The notes below the pieces were generated by a model that saw nothing but the letters and a program-made list of their open reading frames with translations, was not told where the DNA came from and searched no databases. Shown piece after piece: positions 16,456 through 24,953 of a stretch of 43,710 nt of DNA (position 1 is its first letter; each line of letters begins with the position of its first letter). The DNA is from Prevotella sp. (GTDB lineage: Bacteria > Bacteroidota > Bacteroidia > Bacteroidales > Bacteroidaceae). The position numbers and the translations under genes are program-made. The stretch is taken from the NCBI GenBank assembly GCA_017415455.1, contig JAFQGS010000054.1, positions 1 to 43,710 on the forward strand, in the 5' to 3' direction.

Positions 16456-17487
16456 TTAATGACGCTGACGGCGTACAGTAACGCGAGGCGACGCACTGCC
16501 ACTTGAAGAGCTCCGCTTTGCAGGTTTCTCCTTAACAGTTGTTGTTCCTGAGCGACGGTTCTTCTTTGTCTTCTTCTTTGATGTCTTTACATCTGCATTT
16601 GCCTTTGAGATACTGTCAAGCGAGTCCTTTCTTACCTGGTCGCCCCACAGGTTATTCTCAAACGCCTCAAGTTCCTTCTCTATGCGTCTTTGCTCCTTAG
16701 CCATGGCAGAGTCTGTAGGACAATACTGACGCAGGGTCTTGCCAAGCATATTTGTGGTTTTGTATATCTTACCACGATACATGTTCTTTGTGAAGTAATC
16801 ATCAACGCTCATTGTTGCGGCATTGTTGAGATTGCTTGTCATTATTATCTGCTTGTTGAGATAAGGCGCAACGTCGTCATACTTCACCCAGAACAGAGGG
16901 TATGATGATGCGATATCACCGAAGTCATCTTCTCTTGTCATTATAGGACAAATGGCAAGAACCTTTGTGTGGAATGTCGCTGTCGCCTGATCGTAATAGG
17001 CACTCTCCTTTATATAATAAGACTTCACCTCTTTTGACGGGATGTCACTGTTGTCAAGGCGTATGCGGCCATTCTGCTTCTCATAATATATATGATAGTT
17101 GTCCAAAAACGCCAATGGCTTAATACGCGCTGAGTCTGTGAACACCTCATTACCGTCCAGACGATACTCATAGGCCTTTATCTGACCTGTCATCATAAGT
17201 TTGAACAGATAGGTGAAGAGATTCATCTGTGAGCCCACCGCCTCTACAGGATAATACAGACCGGCATTGGCATCATCATTAAGGTCAAGCTCGCGATATA
17301 TGTCTCTGCGCCACACCACATCCTCTGACATAGCTGCCGTGGTAGGGAATGATATGCGTGCTCTGGTTGTTATGTTCTGAGCATTCGACTTTGCCTTCTG
17401 CTGCTGTTCACGTCTGCGTGCTGCAGGCTGAGCGCTTATTGTCTCAGCCAGACATGCTATAAGCAATATGAATAATATTCTTTTCAT
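16456..17487 (-). CDS. gldN: Type IX secretion component GldN/PorN
   Basis: A 343-residue periplasmic protein from the ATG at 17487; an ATG eight codons upstream would spoil the signal peptide. MKRILFILLIACLAETISAQ is the signal peptide. The GldN block is clear: VVWRRDIYRELDLNDDANA then LYYPV, NLFTYLFKLMMTG, and ILAICPIM-type strands. GldN binds GldK to form the periplasmic ring of the secretion machine. The C-terminus is extended and very basic (KKTKKNRR, KRSSSSGSAS, RVTVRRQRH), longer than I would expect and probably disordered. Last gene of porP-gldK-gldL-gldM-gldN. Confidence 0.95.
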   Translation of the reverse strand: MKRILFILLIACLAETISAQPAARRREQQQKAKSNAQNITTRARISFPTTAAMSEDVVWRRDIYRELDLNDDANAGLYYPVEAVGSQMNLFTYLFKLMMTGQIKAYEYRLDGNEVFTDSARIKPLAFLDNYHIYYEKQNGRIRLDNSDIPSKEVKSYYIKESAYYDQATATFHTKVLAICPIMTREDDFGDIASSYPLFWVKYDDVAPYLNKQIIMTSNLNNAATMSVDDYFTKNMYRGKIYKTTNMLGKTLRQYCPTDSAMAKEQRRIEKELEAFENNLWGDQVRKDSLDSISKANADVKTSKKKTKKNRRSGTTTVKEKPAKRSSSSGSASPRVTVRRQRH

Positions 17488-17532
17488 ATATTTATATGTT
17501 TTCTTTTGCATTTAATCTTTCTGTAGAATGAA

Positions 17533-19083
17533 TTACTTCACAATGACCTCCATTGACGTAGGAAGCGTTCTTGTTATACCGTCGGGACCAACTGCCTGAA
17601 CTCTTGTGATATAGAAGCGGCGGTTACGTGACAATCCGCGGAATGCGCTGCGCTGACGCTCTGAGAACGAAGCCCCGCTTGAAGCCATTGGCACCGCATT
17701 ACCCATATTGTCGAAGAACACAGCCTCGAAGCTTATCACCTTGAATTCTATGTCAAGCAGTCCGTCGTCTATGGCAGCCCTTATTCCCGTTGCTCCCATA
17801 AGTGAGGCTTTGGTAAGACCGCCGCCCTTGAACCTGTTGTCACCTACAACGATATAAGGTGTTGGATCTGGCAGTTTGCGAACTTTGAAAGTAAACTGTC
17901 CCATCTGCTTAGCACTACCTGTCTGCAGCGACATTACATTAATCGTAACATCCTTGCCCACAGCCGAAGGACGCGCTATATACTTACCTGGTCCAACAGG
18001 CTGCAGTGTTCCGCCTGACATCGTAGCTGAGACTTTGTTCAGAGGTACACCTGGAATACTTATGCTGATAGGATTGCTGTAACCTGCATATAACACGTTC
18101 ATCAGGTCGGCAGAGACAGTAGCACTTGGATCAACCACCGTATATTTCTGTGAGAAGTCACGGCGTATTGTCTCTCCGTTTCCGTTTACCATTGTCATAT
18201 ATCCTGTAAGGTTGAAGTCGCCGGTACGGCCGGCAATGAACTCATAAGTATTGTTCCTCAGATTCATCTCCTTGCCACCAATGAATATCTTCGGTTGCTG
18301 TGTCGTATCTACCGCAGCCATTACAATCTGTGCCGAGAAGCGGTCGCCTCTTACAACAGTCTGTGCGTTAGGTATTACGAATGCACTGAGTTTGTTCACC
18401 CTGATATCCTTCATGTCAATGTTAGAGACAAGAGTGTGCAACACTTCACCCTCAGCATAGCGGATATCACTTTGCAACTTAGACAGGAGAGTAACCGCAG
18501 CGGCAACAGGCATATCCTCAAACATATACTCCTGCCAGTTCTTTCCTACGGATTTATCACTCTTAGGAACCTCTGTGGTAAGATTGCTCTTTATGTTTGC
18601 CTTCTGACTCTCATCAGTAAGCATAGACAGAATACGTTCACGGAAGGCATTAACGGCATCATACAACTGTTTGCCCTTACCCGTACCCGGAGCCAGCATA
18701 ATCTGGTTTGCCGCCTCAAGGTCTTCCTTATGGTCTATGTTCATTACGTCACCGTCGGAGCCATCAGCCTCTTTAACAATAGCCACCTTCAGCTGTTGTA
18801 CGAAATTAAATAGCGAGTCGCTCATCCGTTTCACCTCTGTGGCTTTGTCAAACCATGCCTTTACCTTCTCCGGATTAGATTTCATCTGTGCTGTGAAATC
18901 ATCATATATTGCGGCATTCTCCTTCGATGAGTTGGCGGTAGTTCGCTGAAGGCTTTCCTCCACAAGTGAGAATCCTTCCAAGACCTCGGTTGAGACATTG
19001 AGCGCCAGCATCGCCATAAGCACAACATACAGAAGATTAATCATCTTCTGACGCGGAGACGCCGGTCTTTTCTTTATTGCCAT
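17533..19083 (-). CDS. gldM: Type IX secretion component GldM/PorM
   Basis: A 516-residue inner-membrane protein. The N-terminus RPASPRQKMINLLYVVLMAMLALNVS is the hallmark single membrane helix that, with GldL, forms the proton-driven rotary motor. The long periplasmic part follows (four-domain rod in known structures), with NTYEFIAGRTGDFNLTGYM and a C-terminal beta domain ending ITRTLPTSMEVIVK. Length agrees with the family. It lies 100 bp after gldL and 45 bp before the gldN start. Secure call. Confidence 0.96.
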   Translation of the reverse strand: MAIKKRPASPRQKMINLLYVVLMAMLALNVSTEVLEGFSLVEESLQRTTANSSKENAAIYDDFTAQMKSNPEKVKAWFDKATEVKRMSDSLFNFVQQLKVAIVKEADGSDGDVMNIDHKEDLEAANQIMLAPGTGKGKQLYDAVNAFRERILSMLTDESQKANIKSNLTTEVPKSDKSVGKNWQEYMFEDMPVAAAVTLLSKLQSDIRYAEGEVLHTLVSNIDMKDIRVNKLSAFVIPNAQTVVRGDRFSAQIVMAAVDTTQQPKIFIGGKEMNLRNNTYEFIAGRTGDFNLTGYMTMVNGNGETIRRDFSQKYTVVDPSATVSADLMNVLYAGYSNPISISIPGVPLNKVSATMSGGTLQPVGPGKYIARPSAVGKDVTINVMSLQTGSAKQMGQFTFKVRKLPDPTPYIVVGDNRFKGGGLTKASLMGATGIRAAIDDGLLDIEFKVISFEAVFFDNMGNAVPMASSGASFSERQRSAFRGLSRNRRFYITRVQAVGPDGITRTLPTSMEVIVK

Positions 19084-19183
19084 AGTTTATCTGTTGTTTC
19101 TAAATTAGGCGGAATCCTGCAGACCCCGGCCTTCTTTAATCCTTCTTTATAACTTTTACGCACGCCTTGTCTGACGAAAGGCT

Positions 19184-19987
19184 TTACTTTACGCCTCCAG
19201 GCATATTAACAGTCATCGCCTCAATCATACGGGCATATATCTGGTTAAGTTGCTCTATCTGCTCTGCCAGTTTGCGCGACTGTGCGTTGATTTCGTCAAT
19301 AGTGCCAATCTGTGTGCTGGCACTCTTCAACTGCATCTCATATACTCTTGAGATACCTGTCAGCGTACGGTTAAGGTTCTCCATCTCCTCAGAGTCACGT
19401 GTCAGGCGCTCACTCTGCTCCGACACTTTCTCCAGCATCTCTGTAACCTTCTTCAGTCCGTCAACATAATTGCTTGTTGCCTCCTCCATGTCGGCAGACA
19501 TCTGAGCCGGACCGGCAATTATGCCGCCACCGATTACTCCTGACGCAGGAGCCTGGATGCCGCCATCTGCTGCCACTGGCACCGTGTCTGGACCCTGCCC
19601 TGACGCTCCACCAATTATTATAGTACCTCCACCAATCACTCCCGGAGTTTGTACTGCAGGCTGCATTTCATCCTCAACGCCAGGCACGGCATCCGCATCT
19701 GCATCCTCTCCCTCATCTTCTGTGAGATGTGTAGGAAGATCTTTACCAATAGCCGTCTTGTCAAAAGGACGGTCGAAGGCAGATAAGAAGAATACCACAA
19801 CCTCGGTTCCCATACCTAAATAGAGCATGAGATTTGCTCCCGGCAGGTGTGTCAACTTAAACAATGTACCAAGGATTACGACTGCCGCACCCCAACTGTA
19901 TGCGTAATTCAGGAAAGTCTGTCCCGGAACGCTGTCCATCCACTTCTGCAGACGGTACACGATATTCATTTTACTATATCCTGTCAT
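19184..19987 (-). CDS. gldL: Type IX secretion component GldL/PorL
   Basis: A 267-residue inner-membrane motor protein. Two membrane helices lie at about 27-45 (YAYSWGAAVVILGTLFKL) and 53-70 (LMLYLGMGTEVVVFFLSAF), with the conserved glutamate between (TEVVV). The cytosolic part contains an acidic stretch, two glycine repeats (GVIGGGTIIIGG and GVIGGGIIAG, about 115-160) not usual in GldL, then a coiled coil (TEMLEKVSEQSERLTRDSEE on). The start is taken as the ATG that overlaps the gldK stop by 4 bp (ATGA), indicating translational coupling; a second in-frame ATG lies six codons later. Confidence 0.95.
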   Translation of the reverse strand: MTGYSKMNIVYRLQKWMDSVPGQTFLNYAYSWGAAVVILGTLFKLTHLPGANLMLYLGMGTEVVVFFLSAFDRPFDKTAIGKDLPTHLTEDEGEDADADAVPGVEDEMQPAVQTPGVIGGGTIIIGGASGQGPDTVPVAADGGIQAPASGVIGGGIIAGPAQMSADMEEATSNYVDGLKKVTEMLEKVSEQSERLTRDSEEMENLNRTLTGISRVYEMQLKSASTQIGTIDEINAQSRKLAEQIEQLNQIYARMIEAMTVNMPGGVK

Positions 19988-21441
19988 TTCTTCTTATTTG
20001 CTTTCTGTTTTGTACTACTTGTGCTTGCCATGCTTCTCACGCATCTGAATCCGATGTAACTGCGTGGCTGATTCTGATACTCCCATGTTCTCCATGCTGA
20101 GCGTATGTATGACTCCGGGTCTTTCCACGAGCCGCCGCGCACACTCTTCTTCTTCAGCTTGTACGGGTCTTCCTTTGCCGCATTGTACGACAACTGTGGG
20201 TTAAGGTCATTCATGGCATCCACACCGGCTTCTGTATATATGGTGCTTGTCCATTCTGCCACGTTGCCCGCCATGTCATAAAGTCCGTTGGAGTTTGCGG
20301 AGAATATTCCGGCACGGCTGGTTATGAGATTGCCGTCCTCGGTGTAGTTTCCTCTTTCTGGTTTGAAGTTTGCATAGAAACAACCCTTGTCATTCTTGAC
20401 ATCTTGGTTCTCCCATGGGAATTCCGTGCCATCCTTTCCTCTTGCGGCATACTCCCACTCCGCCTCTGTCGGCAGGCGATAACGCTGTATATAGCGGGCC
20501 TCACCGCCAAGACCTTTCAGCAGATAGTCTGTGCGCCAAGCGCAGAAGGCGTTTGCCTGTTCCCATGTCACTCCCACCACAGGATAATCATTATATGTAG
20601 GGCTGCTGAAGTAGAGCCTCATATATGTCTCATTGTCTGAGTTCTGGAAATCGTTCACCCAGCATGTTGTGTCTGGATATATATTAACAATGTATGTGTT
20701 AAGGAAGTCCCACGGTCCGCTCAGCGGTCTGTCTATGGTCTCTCTCACAATTCTTCCCTCATCGTCGATATATGCGGTGTCCTTTGATATCATCACTACC
20801 TCGTCAGGATCAACCATCACATCCGTATTGAGATTGCGCTCATTAGGATTAAGGCGGTTGCGGCGCAAGGCTGCTGCTGTATAGTCATAAATCTCATAGC
20901 GATAGTTCATCTGACTCGCGTCAAGCAGTTTCTCTCCCGTTACAGGATTAGTGACATAAAGACTCTCAAAGGCCCTCATCTCATCTTCATTTGGCTTACG
21001 AGGCAATGGCTTCTTCCAATTAAGATGCGGAGTAACAGGATCGCCGTTCTTATCCTCTGTTATCATATACGACTCGTCACCTCCGTAAGAAGGATCTGCC
21101 AGACGTGTGCGGAGAATAGAGTCACGCACCCAGTAAACAAACTGCTTATATTCAGAGTTTGTCACTTCCGTGTCATCCATCCAGAACCCATCCACTGAGA
21201 TTTCTCTCACTGGTGTCTGCTTTCCCCACAGACTGTCTTGTTTCTCAATACCCATCTTCAGGAATCCGCGCTTTATCTGCGTCATTCCAAACGGTGTGGG
21301 CTCGGTGAAACCTCTTCCGCCGCCAACACCAACAACCTCTCCGCCTCTGCCCGCAGATGTGGCCATCTTACTGCCAAAGCATCCTGTGAGCGTGATTAGC
21401 GCAGAGAGGCAAATGATAATTATGCTCTTGTTTGTTTTCAT
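19984..21441 (-). CDS. gldK: Type IX secretion lipoprotein GldK/PorK
   Basis: A 485-residue lipoprotein. The lipobox is LTGC with C21 after a short signal peptide. The body is a formylglycine-generating-enzyme-like (FGE/sulfatase-modifying) fold: FGMTQIKRGFLKMG, VDGFWMDDTEVTNSEYKQF, YRLPTEAEWEYAARG, NGLYDMAGNVAEWTS and SVRGGSWKD. In GldK this fold is structural: it builds the outer-membrane-linked ring with GldN. A glycine-rich linker (GGEVVGVGGGRG) follows the lipid anchor. It starts 6 bp after porP. Confidence 0.96.
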   Translation of the reverse strand: MKTNKSIIIICLSALITLTGCFGSKMATSAGRGGEVVGVGGGRGFTEPTPFGMTQIKRGFLKMGIEKQDSLWGKQTPVREISVDGFWMDDTEVTNSEYKQFVYWVRDSILRTRLADPSYGGDESYMITEDKNGDPVTPHLNWKKPLPRKPNEDEMRAFESLYVTNPVTGEKLLDASQMNYRYEIYDYTAAALRRNRLNPNERNLNTDVMVDPDEVVMISKDTAYIDDEGRIVRETIDRPLSGPWDFLNTYIVNIYPDTTCWVNDFQNSDNETYMRLYFSSPTYNDYPVVGVTWEQANAFCAWRTDYLLKGLGGEARYIQRYRLPTEAEWEYAARGKDGTEFPWENQDVKNDKGCFYANFKPERGNYTEDGNLITSRAGIFSANSNGLYDMAGNVAEWTSTIYTEAGVDAMNDLNPQLSYNAAKEDPYKLKKKSVRGGSWKDPESYIRSAWRTWEYQNQPRSYIGFRCVRSMASTSSTKQKANKKK

Positions 21442-21447
21442 ATCAAT

Positions 21448-22386
21448 TTAAAGTATTCTGACACTCTTATGTTTGTTCTTTCCTTTTTTATACAGGTTTA
21501 TATCCGTCTGGTATCCAATAAACAGCTCATGGCTGCCGTTGCCCGGACTTATCGCCGACGTATATATCTCATAACTGTATCCGATGTTAAAGCCCTTCAG
21601 ACGTCCGCCTATCAATACGGTCACCGAGTTTGTCGGGCTATACGCCACACCGCCATACATCACCTTCTTGTCGTTTGTGTACACCAGCCTTCCTGTTATG
21701 TCAGCCCTGTAAGCAGAGCCGTCGGTCCTTACAAGAAAGGAGGGATGTATTGTTAAAAACGGATTTCTTAATTTAATATTGTATCCACCCGTCAAATAAT
21801 ATGTGCGGTCTATCTGCAGCTCATTAGTCTCACCAAGCTCCACAAGCGGTGCTGTAAGGTGCTGCGCCGACACTCCCACATACCATGGTCCCCTCGTATA
21901 ATAAAGTCCGAAGGCAAGGTCCATGGCATTTCCGTCTATCTCAGACTTGGTGAACGCCGGGTCGCTGGAGTCCTCCACATCAAGCTTGGAACCATCAAAC
22001 TGCTCACTTATAAAGCCGAACTGCGCTCCGGTGGAGAGCACACCGCCAAAAAGCTTGAACTTGAAAGCATATTGCAGGGCAAGTCTCTGGTGCGTAAAGA
22101 GACCTATCTGGTCGTTCAGCAGCGACACACCCGCACCATGAATCTTATTCAGCGCCCTGAAAGGCATGTCTGCGGCAAGATACATTGAGCGGGGATTGTT
22201 CTCAAACCCGGCAAAATCAAGGGCATAAGCACCCACAACGTTCAGTTTTGACTGTTTTCCCACAGAACCCGGGTTATAATATGGCTCCATGTCAAAATAA
22301 TGACTGAACGATACGTCATACTGGCCTCTCGCTGTCACACAAACAAACAACAGAGGCAGGATTATTGCATAAATTCGCTTAAACAC
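21448..22386 (-). CDS. porP: PorP/SprF-family type IX secretion membrane protein
   Basis: Outer-membrane beta-barrel of the PorP/SprF family: QYDVSFSHYFDMEPYYNPGS, the conserved SVGKQSKLNVVG region, FALDYAL-like strands and a C-terminal ELFIGYQTDINLY. I take GTG 22386 as start, giving 312 residues with signal peptide VFKRIYAIILPLLFVCV and cleavage before QYDV. The frame is open from an ATG at 22461, but the -7 box (22450-22457) lies within its codons 2-4, so that ATG cannot be in the message. PorP homologues act as partners of the GldKLMN core or as anchors for secreted cargo. First gene of the T9SS operon. Confidence 0.9.
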   Translation of the reverse strand: MFKRIYAIILPLLFVCVTARGQYDVSFSHYFDMEPYYNPGSVGKQSKLNVVGAYALDFAGFENNPRSMYLAADMPFRALNKIHGAGVSLLNDQIGLFTHQRLALQYAFKFKLFGGVLSTGAQFGFISEQFDGSKLDVEDSSDPAFTKSEIDGNAMDLAFGLYYTRGPWYVGVSAQHLTAPLVELGETNELQIDRTYYLTGGYNIKLRNPFLTIHPSFLVRTDGSAYRADITGRLVYTNDKKVMYGGVAYSPTNSVTVLIGGRLKGFNIGYSYEIYTSAISPGNGSHELFIGYQTDINLYKKGKNKHKSVRIL

Positions 22387-22449
22387 GACTATATAACGAT
22401 GAAAAATATTATTTATTGTATGTGAGAAAGGCAATATAACTCCACTACA

Positions 22450-22457
22450 CAAATATA
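22450..22457 (-). promoter_or_regulatory. -7 box TATATTTG, promoter of the T9SS operon
   Basis: Minus-strand TATATTTG fits TAnnTTTG, 63 bp ahead of the GTG start chosen for porP. Transcription would begin near 22443, inside the longer open frame, which excludes the ATG at 22461. No clear TTTG at -33. Confidence 0.5.
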
Positions 22458-22510
22458 GCATCTGCCAATCTCATGACATGTTTATATGTAATACGTTAGG
22501 GATTGTCATG

Positions 22511-22540
22511 AAAAAAACACGTTAACTAATGTTAAACACA
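22511..22540. promoter_or_regulatory. Shared upstream motif, copy 1
   Basis: AACACGTTAACTAATGTTAAAC here matches ACACGTAACACATGTTAAAC at about 24957-24976 with one indel and few changes. Both lie roughly 130-230 bp upstream of plus-strand genes for secreted proteins. Candidate operator; could be chance in AT-rich DNA. Confidence 0.3.
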
Positions 22541-22570
22541 AGGGGGGGTATGAATCTTGACTATATTAAG

Positions 22571-22578
22571 TAAATTTG
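22571..22578 (+). promoter_or_regulatory. -7 box TAAATTTG of the barrel gene at 22673
   Basis: TAAATTTGC fits TAnnTTTG, 95 bp before the ATG. The leader then contains the 9-bp hairpin at 22616-22659. Confidence 0.5.
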
Positions 22579-22615
22579 CAATAAATAGATAACCCAATGC
22601 AGAAGTTGAGTTAGT

Positions 22616-22659
22616 GAGGGTTCTGCTCAATGTATGCAGGATAAACAAAAAGAACCCTC
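22616..22659 (+). promoter_or_regulatory. Leader hairpin before the barrel gene
   Basis: GAGGGTTCT (22616-22624) pairs perfectly with AGAACCCTC (22651-22659) over a 26-nt loop. The hairpin ends 13 nt before the ATG at 22673 and would overlap the ribosome-binding zone. Candidate translational control. Confidence 0.4.
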
Positions 22660-22672
22660 AAAGAAAAATACC

Positions 22673-23275
22673 ATGAAGAAGGTTATAATGATGGTGGTTG
22701 CAGCGCTTTTTGCTACAACAATGAATGCACAGCGTGAAGTGGGTTCGGTTACAATTCAGCCCAGAGTCGGTTTCAATCTTGCAAACCTTACAGACGGTGG
22801 TGATATGCGTCTTGGTTTTGCCGGTGGAGCAGAAGTGGAATATCAGGCTACTGATATGTTTAGTATCTCGGCTGGAGCGATGTTCTCTATGCAGGGTTCT
22901 CAGGACGATCAACGTATAGATGGCGTTGATGTTGATGCTAAAATAAGGCTTAACTATATACATATGCCTATCATGGCTAATGTATATGTGGCAAAGGGTC
23001 TTGCTGTTAAACTGGGTATACAACCGGGAGTAAACATTACAGCCGAGTACGAAATAGAAGCGGCAGGAATATCTATGAGTGGCGATCTTGACGGAGCGCC
23101 TTTCCACTATGATATGAAAACATTGGATTTCTCTATACCAATCGGTATTTCATACGAGTATAACAACTTTGTAATTGATGGCAGATACAACTGGGGACTT
23201 ACCAAAGTTGTTGATGGTGCAAAGGACAAGAACAGTGTGTTCCAGTTCACAATTGGATATAAGTTCGATTTGTAA
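22673..23275 (+). CDS. PorT-family outer-membrane beta-barrel protein
   Basis: A 200-residue protein from the ATG at 22673 (an ATG 13 codons earlier lies in the leader hairpin and precedes a charged stretch, so is less likely). Signal peptide MKKVIMMVVAALFATTMNAQ, then REVGSVTIQPRVGFNLANL, the start typical of the small PorT-like barrel family, and beta-strands ending FTIGYKFDL. It resembles the gene at 15717-16316 in family but not in detail. Stands alone with its own promoter and terminator. Function is unknown; outer-membrane location is inferred from sequence. Confidence 0.83.
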   Translation: MKKVIMMVVAALFATTMNAQREVGSVTIQPRVGFNLANLTDGGDMRLGFAGGAEVEYQATDMFSISAGAMFSMQGSQDDQRIDGVDVDAKIRLNYIHMPIMANVYVAKGLAVKLGIQPGVNITAEYEIEAAGISMSGDLDGAPFHYDMKTLDFSIPIGISYEYNNFVIDGRYNWGLTKVVDGAKDKNSVFQFTIGYKFDL

Positions 23276-23300
23276 AAGGTAATGATTTATAAGCGGCCTG

Positions 23301-23332
23301 AAGGCGTGGTGCATCTTGCACTGCGCCTTTTG
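23301..23332 (+). terminator. Terminator of the barrel gene
   Basis: AAGGCG (23301-23306) pairs with CGCCTT (23324-23329), with an inner GTGCA-TCT-TGCAC hairpin. TTTTGT overlaps and follows the stem. Confidence 0.75.
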
Positions 23333-23558
23333 TCATTTCAGAAATCCACATTGTCGTTATAACATATAATGTTTAGCTCATATATATACAATAACTTGAT
23401 ACCATCTGCCCCTACAAGATTATGAAACCTATATGTTTATCCCCTACAATTCAGCTGCCACATAACCTCCTCGTGTAACCAAGAACAACCACAACCTCAC
23501 ACCTAAACATCTCTGCTAACCCCACCATATCCCAGACAGAAGAGCCATTGTGCCCCAG

Positions 23559-23700
23559 CCGTCAACATAACTTCTCACTGCTGAGTGAGTCAGAAAAACA
23601 ACAAATCCTCGGCACACAGACTGTTCCCGTCGCCACCCTTCTAACCGGAGACAATGGCGATTATCGGATGAAGACCGTTTCATTTACCATTGACATGGTT
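23559..23700. repeat. 142-bp interspersed repeat, copy A
   Basis: Aligns without gaps to 24324-24465, with about 15 mismatches by eye (near 89% identity). The last 60 or so bases are almost identical. It contains short palindromes: CTGA-GTGAG-TCAG, GACAAT-GGCG-ATTATC (imperfect) and ACCAT-TGAC-ATGGT. A perfect 9-bp hairpin (TTGCACTCA/TGAGTGCAA, 23720-23743) follows 20 bp downstream. Confidence 0.85.
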
Positions 23701-24193
23701 TGGAGGGTAGGAACGGCTGTTGCACTCAATGTGATGAGTGCAAGGACTGACGTGATGATATGTTTGAGTAATGGGATCGGCATGCTATGATTCAAAAATC
23801 ATTTAACATTTTAATTTTACAAAGATCTTTTGAATCTGATTTAAATAATATTTCTTCCTCACCCATCCTTTTATATTAAAGGTGCCTTTTTTTAATTCCA
23901 TTATATCAAATTCAAATGCATCATTATTATAGGCAAATGTATATAAATATTATTAATGAAGGGATTAGGGAACAGAGATTTATCGGAATTTCTGTTTTTT
24001 TAACATAAAAAGCTATAAGCTTGTTAAAAGGAGTGGAGGAGGCAGGAGGGTGTATAATTATGAATTACGAATTATGAATTAGGAGTTGTCGGCTACACCG
24101 ATGAATAATTAGCGATTTGATAATTGCTTGCGTCAAGTACTTGACCTTATAACCACAGAACCTCATCTATAAACTTGTTTGCAAAAGTATCGC

Positions 24194-24215
24194 ACAATGT
24201 ATCGCATTGTTTTTT
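24194..24215 (+). terminator. Hairpin with T-run
   Basis: ACAATG (24194-24199) pairs with CATTGT (24205-24210) and TTTTT follows. Terminator-like on plus although no gene precedes; it directly abuts the -33 box of the promoter at 24213-24244. Confidence 0.4.
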
Positions 24216-24244
24216 GGCGGCATTGAAAAATGTTCTTATTTTTG
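24213..24244 (+). promoter_or_regulatory. Promoter TTTG-N20-TATTTTTG upstream of repeat copy B
   Basis: TTTG (24213-24216) and TATTTTTG (24237-24244) fit the Bacteroidetes consensus with a 20-nt spacer. No open gene follows for 900 bp. The expected transcript would begin near 24251 and run through repeat copy B and the inverted-repeat island. Confidence 0.5.
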
Positions 24245-24323
24245 CGCCCGTAAGCCTTTCACTGCCCTATATATAGCCATAAAAAACATCTTATTCCCCG
24301 GCTGCCCATCCCAAATGCCGCGG

Positions 24324-24465
24324 CCGTCAACATAACTTCCCACAGCTGAGTGAGTCAGCAAAACACAGAAACCCCGGCAGACAGAATATTCCTGTCGCCA
24401 CCCTTCCAATCGGAGACAATGGCGATTGTCGGATGAAGACCGTTTCATTTACCATTGACATGGTT
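24324..24465. repeat. 142-bp interspersed repeat, copy B
   Basis: Same length as copy A, in the same orientation 765 bp away. Here the inner palindromes are better formed: GCTGA-GTGAG-TCAGC and GACAAT-GGCG-ATTGTC. A hairpin TTTGCAT/ATGCAAA follows 15 bp downstream, in the place where copy A has its own hairpin of other sequence. Confidence 0.85.
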
Positions 24466-24672
24466 GGGAAGGAGAAAGGATTTGCATCTTATCATTTTGT
24501 TATAACATGCAAACCGCTTTCAAAAGTCAGTCGGGCAACCGAGCAAACCGAACGGAATGGCCCGGCAGAAGTCTGTAAACAACCTGATTATACAGCCTGT
24601 TTCACCCTGCATTTAGTGCTCTTTCGCCTGCCATTCTATATTCTTTTACAGTCCGATTTACCATCAAACACA

Positions 24673-24832
24673 CCGTTGTTTCATTGACTTTACCCGGCAA
24701 AGTCAATGAGATTGCAGTGTGATAAGACCTTTATCATCGGGTAAAGTCATAGTAATGACGGGATTATGGCATAGCAACGGCAGTGCAATATCTATGAAAC
24801 AACGCACCAATCTCAATGAAACAACCTACCAG
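24673..24832. repeat. Island of nested inverted repeats (second of three)
   Basis: TCATTGACTTT (24681-24691) pairs perfectly with AAAGTCAATGA (24699-24709). An overlapping arm GACTTTACCCG (24686-24696) pairs perfectly with CGGGTAAAGTC (24738-24748), so two stems exclude each other. GTTGTTTCATTGA (about 24676-24688) pairs over 13 bp with TCAATGAAACAAC near 24813-24825 and over a shorter run with ATGAAACAACG near 24794-24804. Smaller stems are TGATAA/TTATCA (24720-24736) and GTCAT/ATGAC (24746-24759). Confidence 0.65.
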
Positions 24833-24953
24833 CACCGTTCTCGCATTTTTCCCAAGTCGTTGGAGCGCAAACGGGACGTCGGCGTATTAAAATAGCTTCA
24901 AAACGGGGATTCATACTCCACGACGTGAAGATTGCCTGGTTGTCCTGATATTT

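Larger units (their letters stand above)
24251..24835 (+). ncRNA. Candidate structured non-coding RNA
   Basis: A tentative transcript from the promoter at 24213-24244. It would contain repeat copy B, the hairpin TTTGCAT/ATGCAAA (24481-24513) and the island of nested inverted repeats with an 11-bp stem (24681-24709). The 3' end is a guess at the edge of the island. It matches no RNA family I know. Entirely inferred from promoter and structure. Confidence 0.25.

Noticed and set aside
23548..23790. An 80-codon plus-strand frame across repeat copy A, matched by a frame in copy B
   Set aside because: About 13 of 15 differences between the copies would change the amino acid, so the similarity is at DNA and not protein level.
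24673..24832. CRISPR array
   Set aside because: Repeats are inverted, of unequal length and irregular spacing; no direct repeats with spacers and no cas genes in the window.
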